Counted from the first letter of the stretch, positions 45,780 through 60,512 are shown. The stretch: DNA of 64,000 nt from Gloeopeniophorella convolvens (GCA_022496205.1 WTXD01000030.1:1-64000), one strand, 5' to 3'. The notes: a model not told the origin generated them from the sequence alone. Numbers and translations are program-made.

Positions 45780-46976
45780 GAGCAAGGATCGCTCTACTTA
45801 AGCTTGTTGAAAATCCTGAACGCTGAAGTCCTTGTCCTTCTCGAGGACACTGAAGATGGACTCTTTTTCAGCATTGGACACATTCACTAGATACACTGCA
45901 AATGTCTGTGGAGAAATAGGGGGAGCGGGAGATGTAGATGTCGAGGATACGTTCGAAGGGGATGAGGCTGTGTCGACCTGTCACTGGCATATTTCCCGAG
46001 GACGTGAGTCCTTTTGCGGACAGGAGCGGGAGACGTGCCCCTGTTGTCCGCAGTGGAAACAATGCCCCTGTTGCATATACAGGGTGCGTTCTTCGAGGGA
46101 GAGCTTCTTCCCCTTCTGATGGACGAACGTTTGGGTCTGATTGGTCATCAATGTGTCTACGTCCATAGGTACGACTCCATCATTCCTGGTTTGCTGCTGT
46201 CCTCCAGGACATCGTATCTGAAACCTTGGCTGCTGCCTCTGGTTGTCCTGGTTGCCGTAGATGTCCCTCATGAGTTGGTGCTGGAGCTGCTGGTCACAAA
46301 GCTTCTCAGCCTATTCGTCAAAGGTCCATCTCTTGTTTTCAGGGTTTACGCTAAAAACATCTCCTCCTTGCCTAGCCATCTCTCATACTAGGGCGTTTGG
46401 GAAAGAGCAAAGGAACATGATGATGGTGGCTTCAGAGTCAAGATGGAAATTCCCTCTCTCTGCGAGGGTGTGGAACTTTCCAATATATTCTTCGATTGGC
46501 TCGGGGTATCAGTACTTCAAATTCGCCAAGAGGAGTTTAGCATTGACTGCTGTTCCTCTATTTAGGAATCGCTTATCGAGGGTGTCTTTAAACACCATCC
46601 AAGCGGTATCCTTTGTGGCAAAGGGTACGAGGGGGTCCAGTATGCTGTTCACTTTGACTTTTTCAAGCCAATCAATTTGTCTCTGGACCCAGTCACTGAT
46701 GATGGTGCCTCTGAAGTATGTGAGATAGAAGGATATCTTTTTCAGGGGGTCGGTGAACGTCGAGTTATCGTCATTCAGGAATGCATATAGGTTAAACTGC
46801 CACATGAAGTTGGCATAGTGTTTGGATTCTCTGTTAAAGATAAATGGAGCTTCTCCAGTAAGCTTTCCATTTTCTCTATAGGCTGTGATCATGGAGTCGA
46901 CTCGTGTTTCCTCAGCCATCTCGCACTGCTGTAAGGATGGAGGATCAAATGTCAGGGAATTCGATGATAGAAGGAG
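45780..46976 (-). pseudogene. Gypsy A Gag with CCHC knuckle
   Basis: MAEETRVDSMITAYRENGKL starts an open stretch at 46919; the retrotransposon Gag fold follows (FMWQFNLYAFLNDDNSTF, WVQRQIDWLEKVKVNSILD). The knuckle CFHCGQQGHVSRSC (CX2CX4HX4C) is near 46065-46024. Stops follow LLLANLKY and ALV. An open leader continues upstream on the far side of a solo LTR A (47053-48339) and a solo LTR B: LEQASQSREPTIADLVQNQL begins right at the 5' LTR, so Gag may have started near the LTR edge. Confidence 0.82.
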
Positions 46977-47052
46977 GTCTGCCGTTTGTTCGAGGTGTTG
47001 GGCAACACCTGTGAGATCTGTGGTGAACTGAGGCTGTGTCGATGTGGGGGTC

Positions 47053-48339
47053 TGTCATGAACTGTACGATACGTTTTCTGTTCTTTTTCTTTTCTTTTCT
47101 TTTTTCCTGTACAATACGAGTTCCATTCCGTTATCTGACTTGGGGATGCTTATCGCTCACTCATCATATGATTCCTTCATCTATCTTAACGCACCCCTTC
47201 TGCCATTGGACCATTACTGTACTTCTACCTAGGAGATCCACCTTGAGTCCGTTCTGACTCGGTATGACTCGATGATGCGGTTGTACCACCCCTAGGCGCG
47301 GGGAACCCGGATGCGGGCCCCTTGGCCCGCGAATGCGTCGGGTTGGGTTGGGTTGGATCAGGATCAGGTGCGAGCCTTCGGGTTGTGTTTGCGGTACTAT
47401 AACTTTGCGTGCGGATAGTATGCGTTGACCTTCTCAAGGAAACCAGATAGATTACAGCCCACAACGACCATGTACACCCTTCCGATCCCTAGCCTTTACA
47501 TTCCTTACTTTACATTCCTTTCTGACGCGGGTCCGAGCGATTCGGCGTGTCTTAGTGCAGTTTGTTTACTTATTTTGTTTTATATTGCTACCCGAGGGAG
47601 GCGTTGCCTCGGGCGCATCGCATAGGCTTCGCGTCTCAGCGTCCGGGCCCCGGGTACGCCCGGGTTACTTATACTCTCATCCGAATACACATCGGGCAGC
47701 TTCGGCTTACCCCCAGCGTTTCCCTCTCGTTCTTGCGGTGCGGTCTGCGGTGCGGTCTTGCGGTTTGCGTGCGGTCTTGTGTCCTTGCGGCTTGCGTCTT
47801 GCGTCCCTTCGTTCCTTTCTAGTCACTCGTTTGTTTGCGGATTCCCAGATCAGCGCCGGATTGATATCGCAGGTCCCGCCGACGCGCCTGGGTGCTTCTC
47901 TAGTCCTTCCCTTATCATCCTACACGTTCCCTTGACTTCCTAACGCTACCCCCGAACTCTCTCTTCTGCATCTCCGCTGCTTGGCTGCTCAAGCAGGCTA
48001 TCATCGATACTAGGGCATTATGTAAACCGCACCTCTTGTAGTACTTAAGGCATAGCAGTTGTACTCTAAGGCCTTAAGCCTGTTCTCCTTTGTCAATCGA
48101 CAAGGTTACCAGGGAATCTGCGTGAGGGTCTTGTTCACCCAAGTATCGCAAGGTCTTCAGCTTTTGAACTCTACGTACTGGAGGCTGATTGCCTCCACTC
48201 AAAGACATCACGTCTTATCCAGGATCTCGTGCACCTTCACATGCACCATTGAGGACCGGCTCACATCAAGACCAACTTATTGAACCTCGCTCATCTCAGC
48301 CCTCGCCTGCTTTGCATACGCCAGCTTAGGCCGTGACAG
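47053..48339 (+). repeat. Solo LTR A in gypsy A gag leader, split by LTR G
   Basis: TGTCATGAACTGTACGATAC ... GCTTAGGCCGTGACA, TSD GGGTC at 47048-47052 and 48340-48344. Without LTR G and its TSD it is about 552 bp. Confidence 0.92.
47273..48003 (+). repeat. Solo LTR G (4-bp TSD)
   Basis: 731 bp, TGATGCGGTTGTACCACC ... CAAGCAGGCTATCA, TSD TCGA at 47269-47272 and 48004-48007. GC-rich, with a GGGTT triplet array near 47339. LTR A sequence is continuous across it. TG...CA ends and a 4-bp TSD match LTR F, but the sequences differ. No internal region of this element is in the window. Confidence 0.75.
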
Positions 48340-48536
48340 GGTCGTTCACTTGGGAGATTCGTGGATAGGGTGGTCGCAAAACCACTGTCTGACTTTCTCT
48401 TGGTTTGGTATTCCAAGAGCGATGACTGGTGAGTCAACATTGTACTGTTGGGTTACGCTCGACTGTTGGACATAGTTCCAACCTCGGTCAATAGAAAAAT
48501 GGACTCAGAGGGTTTGTTCACTAAGAACAAGGTAGT

Positions 48537-49190
48537 TGTCAGGACTCACTCGCGGGGTGCGCGCAGAGAGGATAGCAGAGGGTTTGGAGAGCATCACAGG
48601 GGGGAACAGAAGATGAGCTGCGAGTATTGCAGATACGAGGGGGAACACACTAACAGTGCTATTGCAGTGCTAGGTACAGATGAGAGTGCCACAGATGGAC
48701 AGTCTGAGGACCACTGGGCGATACATGGGGGTCTTATATACTACTGGAGACCCCCCAGACGAATCTGGTCTAATTACTGATGGGGATTCCAGAGGGGATT
48801 CCCCATAACCTCTCCTCTCTGATACGCTTCTTAGATTCCATCGCAGAGTGGGGCTTGAGGCCCCATGGAGTTCTTGATGATCAGAGTCCCAAAGAGGACG
48901 CATGAAGTGTTTCACCTTGATCAAGGTTCTGGTTACTTTGGGACAAGTAATATGGCCATTCTGAGAGATCCCTAGTCCGGGATCTTGGGGGTATTCCAGG
49001 GTTAATTGGCCATTAGGGAGTAGGGTGAGGAATGGGGGTGAAGGGTCACGTGATGCATTTCGACTTGTAGTCGCAATGTGAGTGGTACGCGTCGCATTGT
49101 GAGCGACGCGTAGGGTATTTACTGGTAGGGCTGGATTTGCTCTAGTGTTCTGAGTAGTTCGACCTCCTTGAGGCCTTAGTGTTCGTGACA
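48537..49190 (-). repeat. Solo LTR B in gypsy A leader
   Basis: 654 bp, TGTCAGGACTCACTCGC ... GTGTTCGTGACA, TSD GTAGT at 48532-48536 and 49191-49195. Confidence 0.93.
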
Positions 49191-49346
49191 GTAGTAGCCG
49201 TGGACGGGATCGTGGAGGATTCCTCCTACTCCTTCTCCTCTAAGTTCTTTGGGGGCTGTGTCCTCCTCCTGAGCATAGGGAAGTCTGAGCTGGTTCTGTA
49301 CAAGATCTGCAATGGTCGGCTCTCGAGACTGAGAAGCCTGTTCTAA

Positions 49347-50372
49347 TGTCATGGCCTGAGCCGGTGCACGTTGAACAGGCAAGGGCTGAGATGAGCAAGG
49401 TTCAAAAAGTTGGTCTCGATGTGAGCCAGTCCTCGATGGTGCACGTGAAGGTGCACGAGATCCTGAATAAGACATGATGTCTTCGAGTGGAGGCAATCAG
49501 CCTCCAATACGTCAAGTTCAAGAGCTGAAGACCTCACAATACTTGGGTGAACAAGTCCCTCACATGGATTCCCTGGTAACCTTGTCGATTGACAAAGGAG
49601 AACAGGCTTAAGGCCTTAGAGTACAACTGCTACGCCTTATGTTGAAGCGCAGCAAGGGTGGAGTGACAACTGAAGGACACAGAGTGACGCTCAGTCAGAG
49701 AAGGTCAAAAGACTCGATTACAACAATACCTGAAGGACACAGAGTGACGCTGTAAGGTAGTGTAAGTATAAGAAAGTAGAAAGGAGCGTAAGTGTACTTG
49801 CCTCAGTCAGAGAAGGTCAAAAGACTGAGGCTACAAAGGCGAAGAAAGAGGTCCTTATATACAGTAAGGAGCGATAGATAGCATGTGATAAACACTGCTT
49901 AGAAAGCCTAGGAGACCCACATGAAACGGAGTAAGAGTGGGTACCGGAGTACAAGGTGGGTCATGGAATGCCCTAGAAGAGTCCGGAACATGGAAACGAA
50001 TGTGGGGCTGAGCACAGCCTTAAGTCTAGAACATTATGTACACAAGATAAGATAGTCCTTGATCATTAGGTCCATATCTAATCTAATCAGAGCCACCAAG
50101 ACACTATCCGTCTCAACACCTTAAGTACTACAAGAGTTGTGGTTTACATAATGTCCTAGTATCGAGTCAACCCGAGTCGGAACGGACTCAAGGTGGGTCT
50201 CCTAGGTAGAAGTACAGTAGCAATCCAATGGCAAAAGGGGCACATCAAGATAGGTGAAGGAATTGTATGACAAGTGGAAGATAAGTGTCCCCAAGTCAGA
50301 TACCAGAACGGAACTCATATCGTACAGATGAAGTCAAAAGGAGAAAGAAAAAGTATCGTACAGTTCATGACA
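49347..50372 (-). repeat. 5' LTR A of gypsy A, split by solo LTR C
   Basis: TGTCATGGCCTGAGC ... CAGTTCATGACA. Removing LTR C (49640-50118) and one CCTTA leaves 542 bp, equal to the 3' LTR. Right flank AATGC is the target duplication of the whole element. Confidence 0.9.
49640..50118 (-). repeat. Solo LTR C in the 5' LTR of gypsy A
   Basis: 479 bp, TGTTGAAGCGCAGC ... TATCCGTCTCAACA, TSD CCTTA at 49635-49639 and 50119-50123. Confidence 0.93.
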
Positions 50373-50527
50373 AATGCCCTAGAAGAGTCCGGAACACGGA
50401 AACGAATGTGGGGCTGAACACAGCCTTAAGTCTAGAACATTTATGTACACAAGATAAGATATTGTCCTTGATCATTAGGTCCATATCTAATCTAATCAGA
50501 GCTGCCAGGACACTGTCCATCTCAACA
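50373..50527 (-). repeat. LTR C remnant hosting gypsy A (right part)
   Basis: AATGCCCTAGAAGAGTCCGG ... CCATCTCAACA matches the right part of LTR C. The matching left stub TGGGTCATGGAATGC lies at 34641-34655 on the far side of gypsy A. The older LTR C was already truncated on its left by repeat E. Confidence 0.85.
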
Positions 50528-50664
50528 TCCTCAAGATTAGAACCATGGTACTACTACAGAGAGGCTGTTGGCACTCTTACCTGGTCCTCAAGAGGAAAGT
50601 CTGAGGACCTAAGTGTGCAACTACATGGGTTTACATACTACTAGAGGAGTGCTTACAAAGTGAC

Positions 50665-51588
50665 TCCACAGCTGCTGACTGAGCGACTTGATGCTGACTG
50701 ATGCACCTTACTCATGCTCACTAAGCCAGTTTCCCACACTATCACTGGGTGGAAGTCACACATTTGTCCGACGTAAAACTGTGAAATCTTGTTGACATAA
50801 GGTAAAATATATCCTCTATCTTTCATATGGAAATACTAATGGGATTTATCTGTACCTTTCCAACAGAATCCTTGCTGGAAAAGGAAACCATTATATAGAA
50901 ATCTGCCTTTTATTTGCTACAGTTCTGTATAGAAAAGATTCTGCATATTCCCACAGTTTTGTCTGCCTATGCAATATGTTGGAGAAATTGTGGAAATCAT
51001 GGAAATATTTTTAATCTTATCATATTTCCTTCATTTGGCTAGAGTTTTACTATGGTAGGAATACCTTAACAGAATGTAGTATCTTTCCATCACAAAATTG
51101 TAACAGAGCTTAGGAGAATATCTGTGTTATGCTTGCCTCTTTCACCACAAAATTACAATGTGATGATACAATATATTGTGTAAGTATTTCCATATAGGGA
51201 AACAAGTAATTATTTTGCCTTAAACTAGCATAATACCATGATTTTTCGGCTAACAATAGTATGGCTTCTACCCAGTGTATGTCATGCTTACTCAGCGATG
51301 ACATCATGCGCAGCACAATCTAGACTACTAACGTCACCATGACGTCTCAACCCAAAGTCCATGGCCTCTAGGCCCTTCTAGCCTATTCTAACCCTAATAT
51401 CCCACAGGACGAGTCACAAGATGAGTCACATGCCATCATGTGCAGCTTACGTAAGCTTGCACCTAACACAAAGGAAATAATTCCCATGGAATATGTACTT
51501 TTAGCACTTCTTTGATTACTTACTTAGCAGTGAAGGCTCAAGCCTGCTAAGTGGTCCAGGAATCCTTCAAAAAAATGCATCCGTGACA
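50665..51588 (+). repeat. Repeat E, copy 2 (with MITE inside)
   Basis: TCCACAGCTGCTGACTGAGC ... GCATCCGTGACA. Same 386 bp as copy 1 once the MITE and its TSD are removed. Bases 50528-50664 to its left are unlike anything else here and hold no gene I can support. Confidence 0.75.
50743..51277. mobile_element. CACTA-like MITE
   Basis: 535 bp, AT-rich, no ORF. Terminal inverted repeats CACTGGGTGGAAGTCACAC and (reverse strand) CACTGGGTAGAAGCCATAC match at 16 of 19 positions. 3-bp TSD TAT at 50740-50742 and 51278-51280. The empty site is preserved in repeat E copy 1 (CACACTACGTCATGC). CACT ends and a 3-bp duplication are the signature of the CACTA (CMC) superfamily. It is non-autonomous. Confidence 0.75.
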
Positions 51589-51960
51589 CTCAACGCTCTT
51601 CAAACTCTGCTATCCTCTCTGCATGCACTCTGCGAGTGAGTCCTGACAGTCAGTGAGGTCAAAAGACTGAGGCAACTAGGGCAAAGACAGTGTCCCTTTT
51701 ATACACTAAAAGAGTGTGGTTTGCATGTGATAAACAACAGCAACATGTGATAACCAGAGACCCATGTGAAAGTGGAACTAAGGTGGGTCATGGAAGAGCT
51801 CAGAAGAATCTAGAACAGGAATGAAAGTAGGTACAGCCTTAGGGGCTAGAACAAAATGATGTCATATACATTGTAGATCAGATAGCTCGCAGATCACTGA
51901 GTCCTTTATCTAATCTAATTAGAGACATCCTTCCTGTCCTGAGTCCTGTCTGTCTTAACA
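51589..51960. repeat. LTR B stub (+) followed by LTR C/D-type stub (-)
   Basis: 51589-51648 matches the last 60 bp of LTR B in + orientation (ends GAGTGAGTCCTGACA). 51649-51960 matches most of LTR D in reverse (ends CTGTCTGTCTTAACA), diverged and lacking its outer part. These are the last recognisable LTR pieces before the gene-rich segment. Confidence 0.75.
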
Positions 51961-52961
51961 TTCTACTCCCTTCAGGCCTTGCATGTCACGATCTCAGCCT
52001 ATGGACTCCAGGCTGGGGCAACCCGAACCGATGACCCTTCTGACGACTGCCGATAGTCGTGCCGTCTTGGCGCACTATGCCGAGCAGCAGGAGGCTTCTA
52101 CGAGTATTGACGATTGACTCACACGCCTGGCCTTAGGACCGAGGTCTCCGCAGTCATGTGACCGAGCACGTGATGAGACTCGTGACCAGGCCTAGACTCT
52201 GAGTATGACAAAGCGCTAATGACTCACTGCTGACTGATGGTGATGTCAGCTTAGTGAGCATTCAGTCATCATGTCTATTTATAGCATGACCCACTTGTAC
52301 TCCACACTTCCTGACCCACATGAACCCGATCCAGTAGATTAGTCAGTAGGTACCTTGTAGTATATAAGGGCCTGCCTGTAGCGTCTTAGCTCCTTAGCTT
52401 TGACCTCCTGTAATATACTGGAGTTTCAGTGGCATCCTCTAGTGTGCTTGAACGCCACCCGACTTGCCCCATCGCTCTTCATCCTCTACTGCAACCGTGA
52501 GGCTTAGGTCTTGCAAGTCCTTCGGCAGAACCCCTGCACAGCACGTGACATTGCAACTCACCAAGTCACTTGCTGTGTGGTGATATCCCAAGCCTGGGAA
52601 TGCATGTGAAATGCAAGTCCTCACAGGCATGTGATGTGCCAATCCTCAACAGAAGCAAGCAAAGGCACATGCCCATTGCCACTGCAGGCAGCCCTTCTCA
52701 AGTTCACATTTTTAAGCCTTTTTTTGTGAGATCAAGTCTTGATCAAGTCTGCTATGCCTGCAGTTATGTAATAGTGTTTGCTGAGTGAGTGTCACGTGAG
52801 ACAGCCATCTTTGCCGGCGGTCAGCGGTGACTCCGCTGTCCATGGGGTTTGCCGGGGTCTTGGGATGTGTCTCTGTCATACAGAACAATTCCCCTACGAC
52901 TCCGCCGCAGCTCCGAACGGCGCATTACTCGAACTTCCCCTACATTTTCACCCATATTGCG
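51961..52961. other. Non-coding transition from repeats to genes
   Basis: No supported gene. A TATA-like GTAGTATATAAGGGCC at about 52355-52370, followed by a CT-rich stretch, resembles the promoter part of an LTR, and TGTCACGATCTCAGCC near 51984 could be its start. I found no second copy or duplication to prove it. The last ~150 bp before 52962 are 5' UTR or promoter of the SIP5-like gene. Confidence 0.4.
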
Positions 52962-54704
52962 ATGGGGAACAGTTCATCTTCATCCGGTCGTATTCATCAT
53001 GAGGATATAGTCGATTTTGGCTATCTCACACCTCAAGGCGTATATTCCGGCACTAGAGACTGGAAGGAAGATGTCGTAGCCCAGCTCATCGTTGACCGCA
53101 AACTCGCTCCTTTCTACAGACCTCTCGAAGACTACGATGCCTCTTGGGACGATGAACAAGTTCTAGCTGCTCGTAGAGATCTTACTCCTGCAGAGCACGA
53201 AAGCACGAGCCCACGGAGCGACGCCCCATCCCCCCCACCCAAGCCTATACATCACAAGCGTCCCAGCGTGGCTACCAAAGAATCAACACGCATCACCGAG
53301 GCTGCGATATATAGGAGTGCCGCTGAATGTCCAATATGCTTCCTCGTTCGTCCTGCAGAATCGACCATATTGCTCGTCTGATGCTCCTTCCAGTATTATC
53401 CTCCAAATATAAATCGGTCCCGCTGTTGTGACCAAGCGATATGCTCGGAATGCTTTGTGCAAATAAAGAGAGCAGAGCCAACAACAACACACATGGTCTC
53501 GGAACCCGCATGCTGCCCATTCTGCGTACAAGAGAACTTCGGGGTTGTGTACACCCCTCCTCCTTGGCGAGCAGGCATCGGAAGCGAAGGATGGGTCAGT
53601 CGCAGTACTCCCGAAAGTGACCTATTCTAACAGCCCCCTTCCCCCCGGTCTCTGTCTTGCTCTGTACTACTCCCAGACCGCTCCAACCTGGCCAGAGTCC
53701 CTCAAGGATCCATCACGACCTTTGGATGGGGCAAACTCCCGAGTGGGGAAACAGAAGCGCTCAAAAAGCTTCGACTTCAACGATCCGGATGTCGTCACAG
53801 TCGGTATGAGTATCCGTTCTGTGCTTTTGATGCGGTCGTCTCACTTCACTCAGATCAGATACACCCCGATTGGGAGGCCAAATTAGCTGCCGTTCAAGCT
53901 GCGGCCGCACGCCGCGCAAACCGGCGCATCATCATGCGGCAAGTCGGAGACCGTCTCATTCCTGTTGGTATCACGAGCGGAAGAATTCACCCACTCCCCA
54001 TGGATGGTGCTGGAAGCGAGGGAGATGGTGCGGGTAGTAGACGATCAAGGCGGCGACAACAGCAACAGCAAGACTTCAACAACTTTCTCGGCAATATGGG
54101 ACTTGGTGGTCGTGATTTAGAAGAGGTGGGTCTCGCACACGTCCTCAGAAAGTACTGACGAATACTTCCTACTTCCCGTCAGTTGATGATGATGGAGGCA
54201 ATGCGATTGTCGCTGCTCGAGCATGAAGCACACCAGCGGCGAGAGGCCGAACAACGAGCTCGAGATGAGGGAAAAGATAACAGTAGCTCTCATTTCAACA
54301 CTGAAGATCGAGGTTCACCACCGGGGGCTAACACCTCAGACGCACCCAGCGCAGCCGCTACGCACCTGCCCCCCTCCACAGCTTCCAGTGCCTCTTTGTC
54401 GCAACAACCCCAGTCGTCTTCCACCACACCCAATCTGACATCCACCTTACTTCCGGTTCTGCGGCAACCCCAAGCCAACCCGAACCATCGCTCCGGTCCT
54501 GATTCAATTCCAGGACGCTCAAATTCACCCCCAGCCATAGTGCGACATCACCCAGGCCTAAATCGAATGAATTCCCTTGCGTCCTCAGTCGAAACTCATG
54601 AGACATCCACGGGACTAGAAGGGTATCGATTTCTACCATCGGAGTCCGAGGAATCAGTTGTTGCTCAGGAGCCCCTCCTCCATGTAGAAGAGGGCGATCC
54701 CTAG
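52962..54704 (+). CDS. SIP5: SIP5-like RING-type zinc-finger protein
   Basis: Five exons with introns 53346-53393, 53595-53676, 53804-53853 and 54126-54182. Starts [15 protein letters not shown], a likely N-myristoylation site, which is why I prefer this ATG to the in-frame ATGs 105-135 nt upstream. Then [17 protein letters not shown], and a RING-like finger split by intron 1: [17 protein letters not shown] and [20 protein letters not shown] and [20 protein letters not shown] are conserved in the family. A UIM-like [14 protein letters not shown] lies near the start of exon 5, followed by a Ser/Pro-rich tail. Yeast Sip5 was named for interaction with the Snf1 kinase and Reg1 phosphatase subunit in glucose signalling. 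The exon 2/3 junction (GTCAGT donor) is the least certain part. Confidence 0.85.
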
Positions 54705-55257
54705 GTCCACGCTCGAGCTACTGGCGCAGAGCTGCTCTGGAGCACGCCCCAGAGTAGCGTAGAGTCGGTAGTATCACCCCCGCTTAACTTTCGAGGTCAC
54801 CGCGTTCCTCAAGCTGGTAGAGGATCAGTGGGATCCCAATAATCTTATTTGTTACATCGACTGTAGCTTCTGTAGTCTTACAATTACACCATTGCCCACC
54901 CTTTGGATTTTGCTGCATCGTTCCTTCTTAGACAAAGCCATATATATAAGAGCGTGACGAGCAGAGCCAGAACAAGTTGCCCGCCGGACTGAGGAACATG
55001 TACATCCGTGTATGTGTGTCCAATGGGCAAGCGAAGTTTCATCACCGGGGTTCCACGTCAACCTCGGTTTATCAGATTTCCCACCAATGTGCGAGCAGCA
55101 AGTGGTCCACGTGGTTAGCCGCATGCCTGTTCCGCGCCAGACTCGTGCGAACTTGGGAGCGGAGCAAGTATTTAATAAAATGAAGTCCCATATTCGAGCT
55201 CAACCATCAACTTCCTCCCATTACCCTACCGCAGCCTCCCTCATTTGGCCGCTATCC
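54705..55257 (+). promoter_or_regulatory. Intergenic region, SERCA promoter
   Basis: No supported gene; the short minus-strand ORF at 54852-55124 has no family features. CT-rich pyrimidine stretches before 55258 fit a basidiomycete promoter/5' UTR. Confidence 0.5.
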
Positions 55258-58777
<3,520 letters not shown>

Positions 58778-58886
58778 GCTTGCGAGCATGTTGTGTCGTC
58801 GTGATCGTAGATTATGCACTAAGGTCTTGGGTAGTAATAGTGGATGTGAATGGGTAGACTTTATTTTAACAGTCACAACGGTGCTT

Positions 58887-60512
58887 TCATGGCCTCAATT
58901 CGGCGACTACCTCATCATCGCTATCTGACGGCTCTTGCGCTGTAGCTTGAACCATACGTTCGAGCGATCCCAAGTCCCATCCGAGTGAATTTTTCGAGAT
59001 GATCAGATGTTTCACGTCTTGTCCGAGCTTCACTAGAGTATCTTCTCTGAGGAGACCGATCAGTACAACCCAGGTAATGGACCGAATTCGGCCACGTACT
59101 TGGCATACACTTGTATCCAGCGGCATAAGTCATCAAGCCATATTCGAGAATAGACATAGTAAACTTCATGTGCGTCCAGAATCGCCCGCATCTCGAGTAA
59201 ACAGCGTAATACAGCGCGCCTCCCGCGAATAAGGAAGCGCGCAACATCCATTCTGCAAACTTCAGCAAGCGCCCAGGACCTGTAAAGGGGGAATGCGAGC
59301 GAACGGCGATAGGATGGAATGAAGGCCGCTACCAGTTCTTGTTCAGTGATTGTCGAGTCTCCTATGACCTCCCTCGTCGGGGGTAACGGAGGGTCCAAAG
59401 CAGAAAACGCCGGGGTCAGCACAGATATAGTCCATGCGCTTTCTGGTGTTGGATCATGTTGTGTGGTCCGCGAGTCGTAGGCATACGACCATAATATCGA
59501 CATTAGTAACAAATGCAAGCTGGCGGTCTCCTGTGAGGAGGCGAGGTCTTGACAGGTGTCAATCCTCAACGGATGTACGAAGATTAGAGAAGCCTACATT
59601 CTTTTCGAGGTAAGTGTAGCATCGCTGCATTTTCGCTCTCGGTGAAGATTATCGGGGAGCCATCATCCGAATGAGGATGTGACCAAGACAGAAGCTCTCT
59701 TATGTGCTGATCGTCAGCAAAATCAGCCCTACGCAGGTGTATGGATGACAGCAGCATGCATAATGGTAACATGTGAACACACATATAATATTCAGGATCC
59801 CACTTTGAGTCCTCATGCTTGACGCGCAACGTGTGTCGTTCATAAGGAGTCAGCGTCTCAGCATCTGCTCCGAGTTCATTGATCTCGTTTTCTGTGGTCG
59901 CAACGTGACGAAAATAGCCTGTGTACGCATTGAGGAACCCGTAGGGTTGGGTTTCGGAGGTCTGGAATGCCGTAGATGGCCCAGGGATTTCCTGGGGCAT
60001 CGTCCAGTCGTTCGTTGCGGCTGCCCAAACGTCAGAGCAAAATTGAAACGGCGAGGAGGAAGCGGACCCTCAATGAATTGTCGGTGCTCTGCGGCACGAC
60101 CGTTTACTTGAAGATACGGGGTCGATTGGGCAGTGATTTCCTCAAATTGAACCTGGCCTTCAGTGTTTTCTTGCGAACCGATTACTTCGATATTGGGCTT
60201 GTGTGCCTCACTCCGAGATGGAGGAGCAAGCAGCTTTCCCAAAAGATCAAGATCTGGAAACTTCTCTCCGAACATCTTTTTGGTCAAGGTGAGAGTCAGG
60301 TAACCAGAGGTAGGGTCGTAAACTGCCGAAGAGTGATCATCTTCGGTGACACTGCCAGGAAAATTGAGCCGGAGGAAATATGGTGCGACATGAAGCGAGA
60401 ACAACGTCTCTTCGACATGTATCTCTATCTCTGATGCACGAACAGCGGGGCAATACGCGGAGACGATAATAGAGCGGTCCGTCTGAGAGCAAGAGAAGCG
60501 TGGGGTGATCAT
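58887..60512 (-). CDS. SHQ1: SHQ1, H/ACA snoRNP assembly chaperone
   Basis: Five exons: 60512-60068, 60020-59783, 59728-59598, 59547-59100 and 59046-58887, all with GT-AG introns and matching phases. The N-terminal CS (Hsp20-like) domain starts MITPRFSCSQTDRSIIVSAY and includes FLRLNFPGSVTED and YDPTSGYLTLTLTKK. The SHQ1 domain follows: YGFLNAYTGYFRHV, NELGADAETLTPYER, KWDPEYYMADFADDQH, YAYDSRTT, ESAWTISVLTPAFSAL, SYRRSLAFPLYRSW, RAVLRCLLEMRAI and LCRWIQVYA. The acidic end is SDSDDEVVAELRP. SHQ1 holds the pseudouridine synthase Cbf5/dyskerin before it enters H/ACA RNPs, so it acts in rRNA modification in nucleoplasm and cytoplasm. It is divergent from TRP2, with 94 bp between the ATGs. Confidence 0.9.

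Larger units (their letters stand above)
34656..50372 (-). mobile_element. Gypsy A: full-length chromodomain Ty3/gypsy element
   Basis: LTRs 34656-35197 and 49347-50372 (the latter split by a solo LTR C; 542 bp each without it). TSD AATGC at 34651-34655 and 50373-50377. Both flanks are LTR C sequence (GGGTCATGGAATGC / CCTAGAAGAGTCC) that joins exactly when the element is removed. Order: 5' LTR, gag (CCHC), protease, RT, RNase H, integrase, chromodomain, extra ORF, 3' LTR. Insertions: LTR C 37171, LTR A 38466 (itself split), LTR A 47053 (itself split), LTR B 48537, LTR C 49640. Net length is about 7.3 kb. Confidence 0.92.

Noticed and set aside
47339..47356. Telomere-like GGGTT repeats
   Set aside because: Only about three units within an LTR, not the TTAGGG of basidiomycete telomeres, and far from any sequence end.
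47053..48339. Two partial LTR A copies flanking unrelated DNA
   Set aside because: A shared GGGTC duplication outside and TCGA duplication inside show one solo LTR A interrupted by solo LTR G.
34255..51588. The two E repeats as LTRs of one large element
   Set aside because: They have the same orientation but no TG start, no matching target duplication and no coherent internal region outside gypsy A and LTR C.
52827..52961. Upstream in-frame ATGs for the SIP5-like gene
   Set aside because: They would bury the myristoylation-type MGNSSSSS start inside the protein; the extra residues show no family similarity I can recall.
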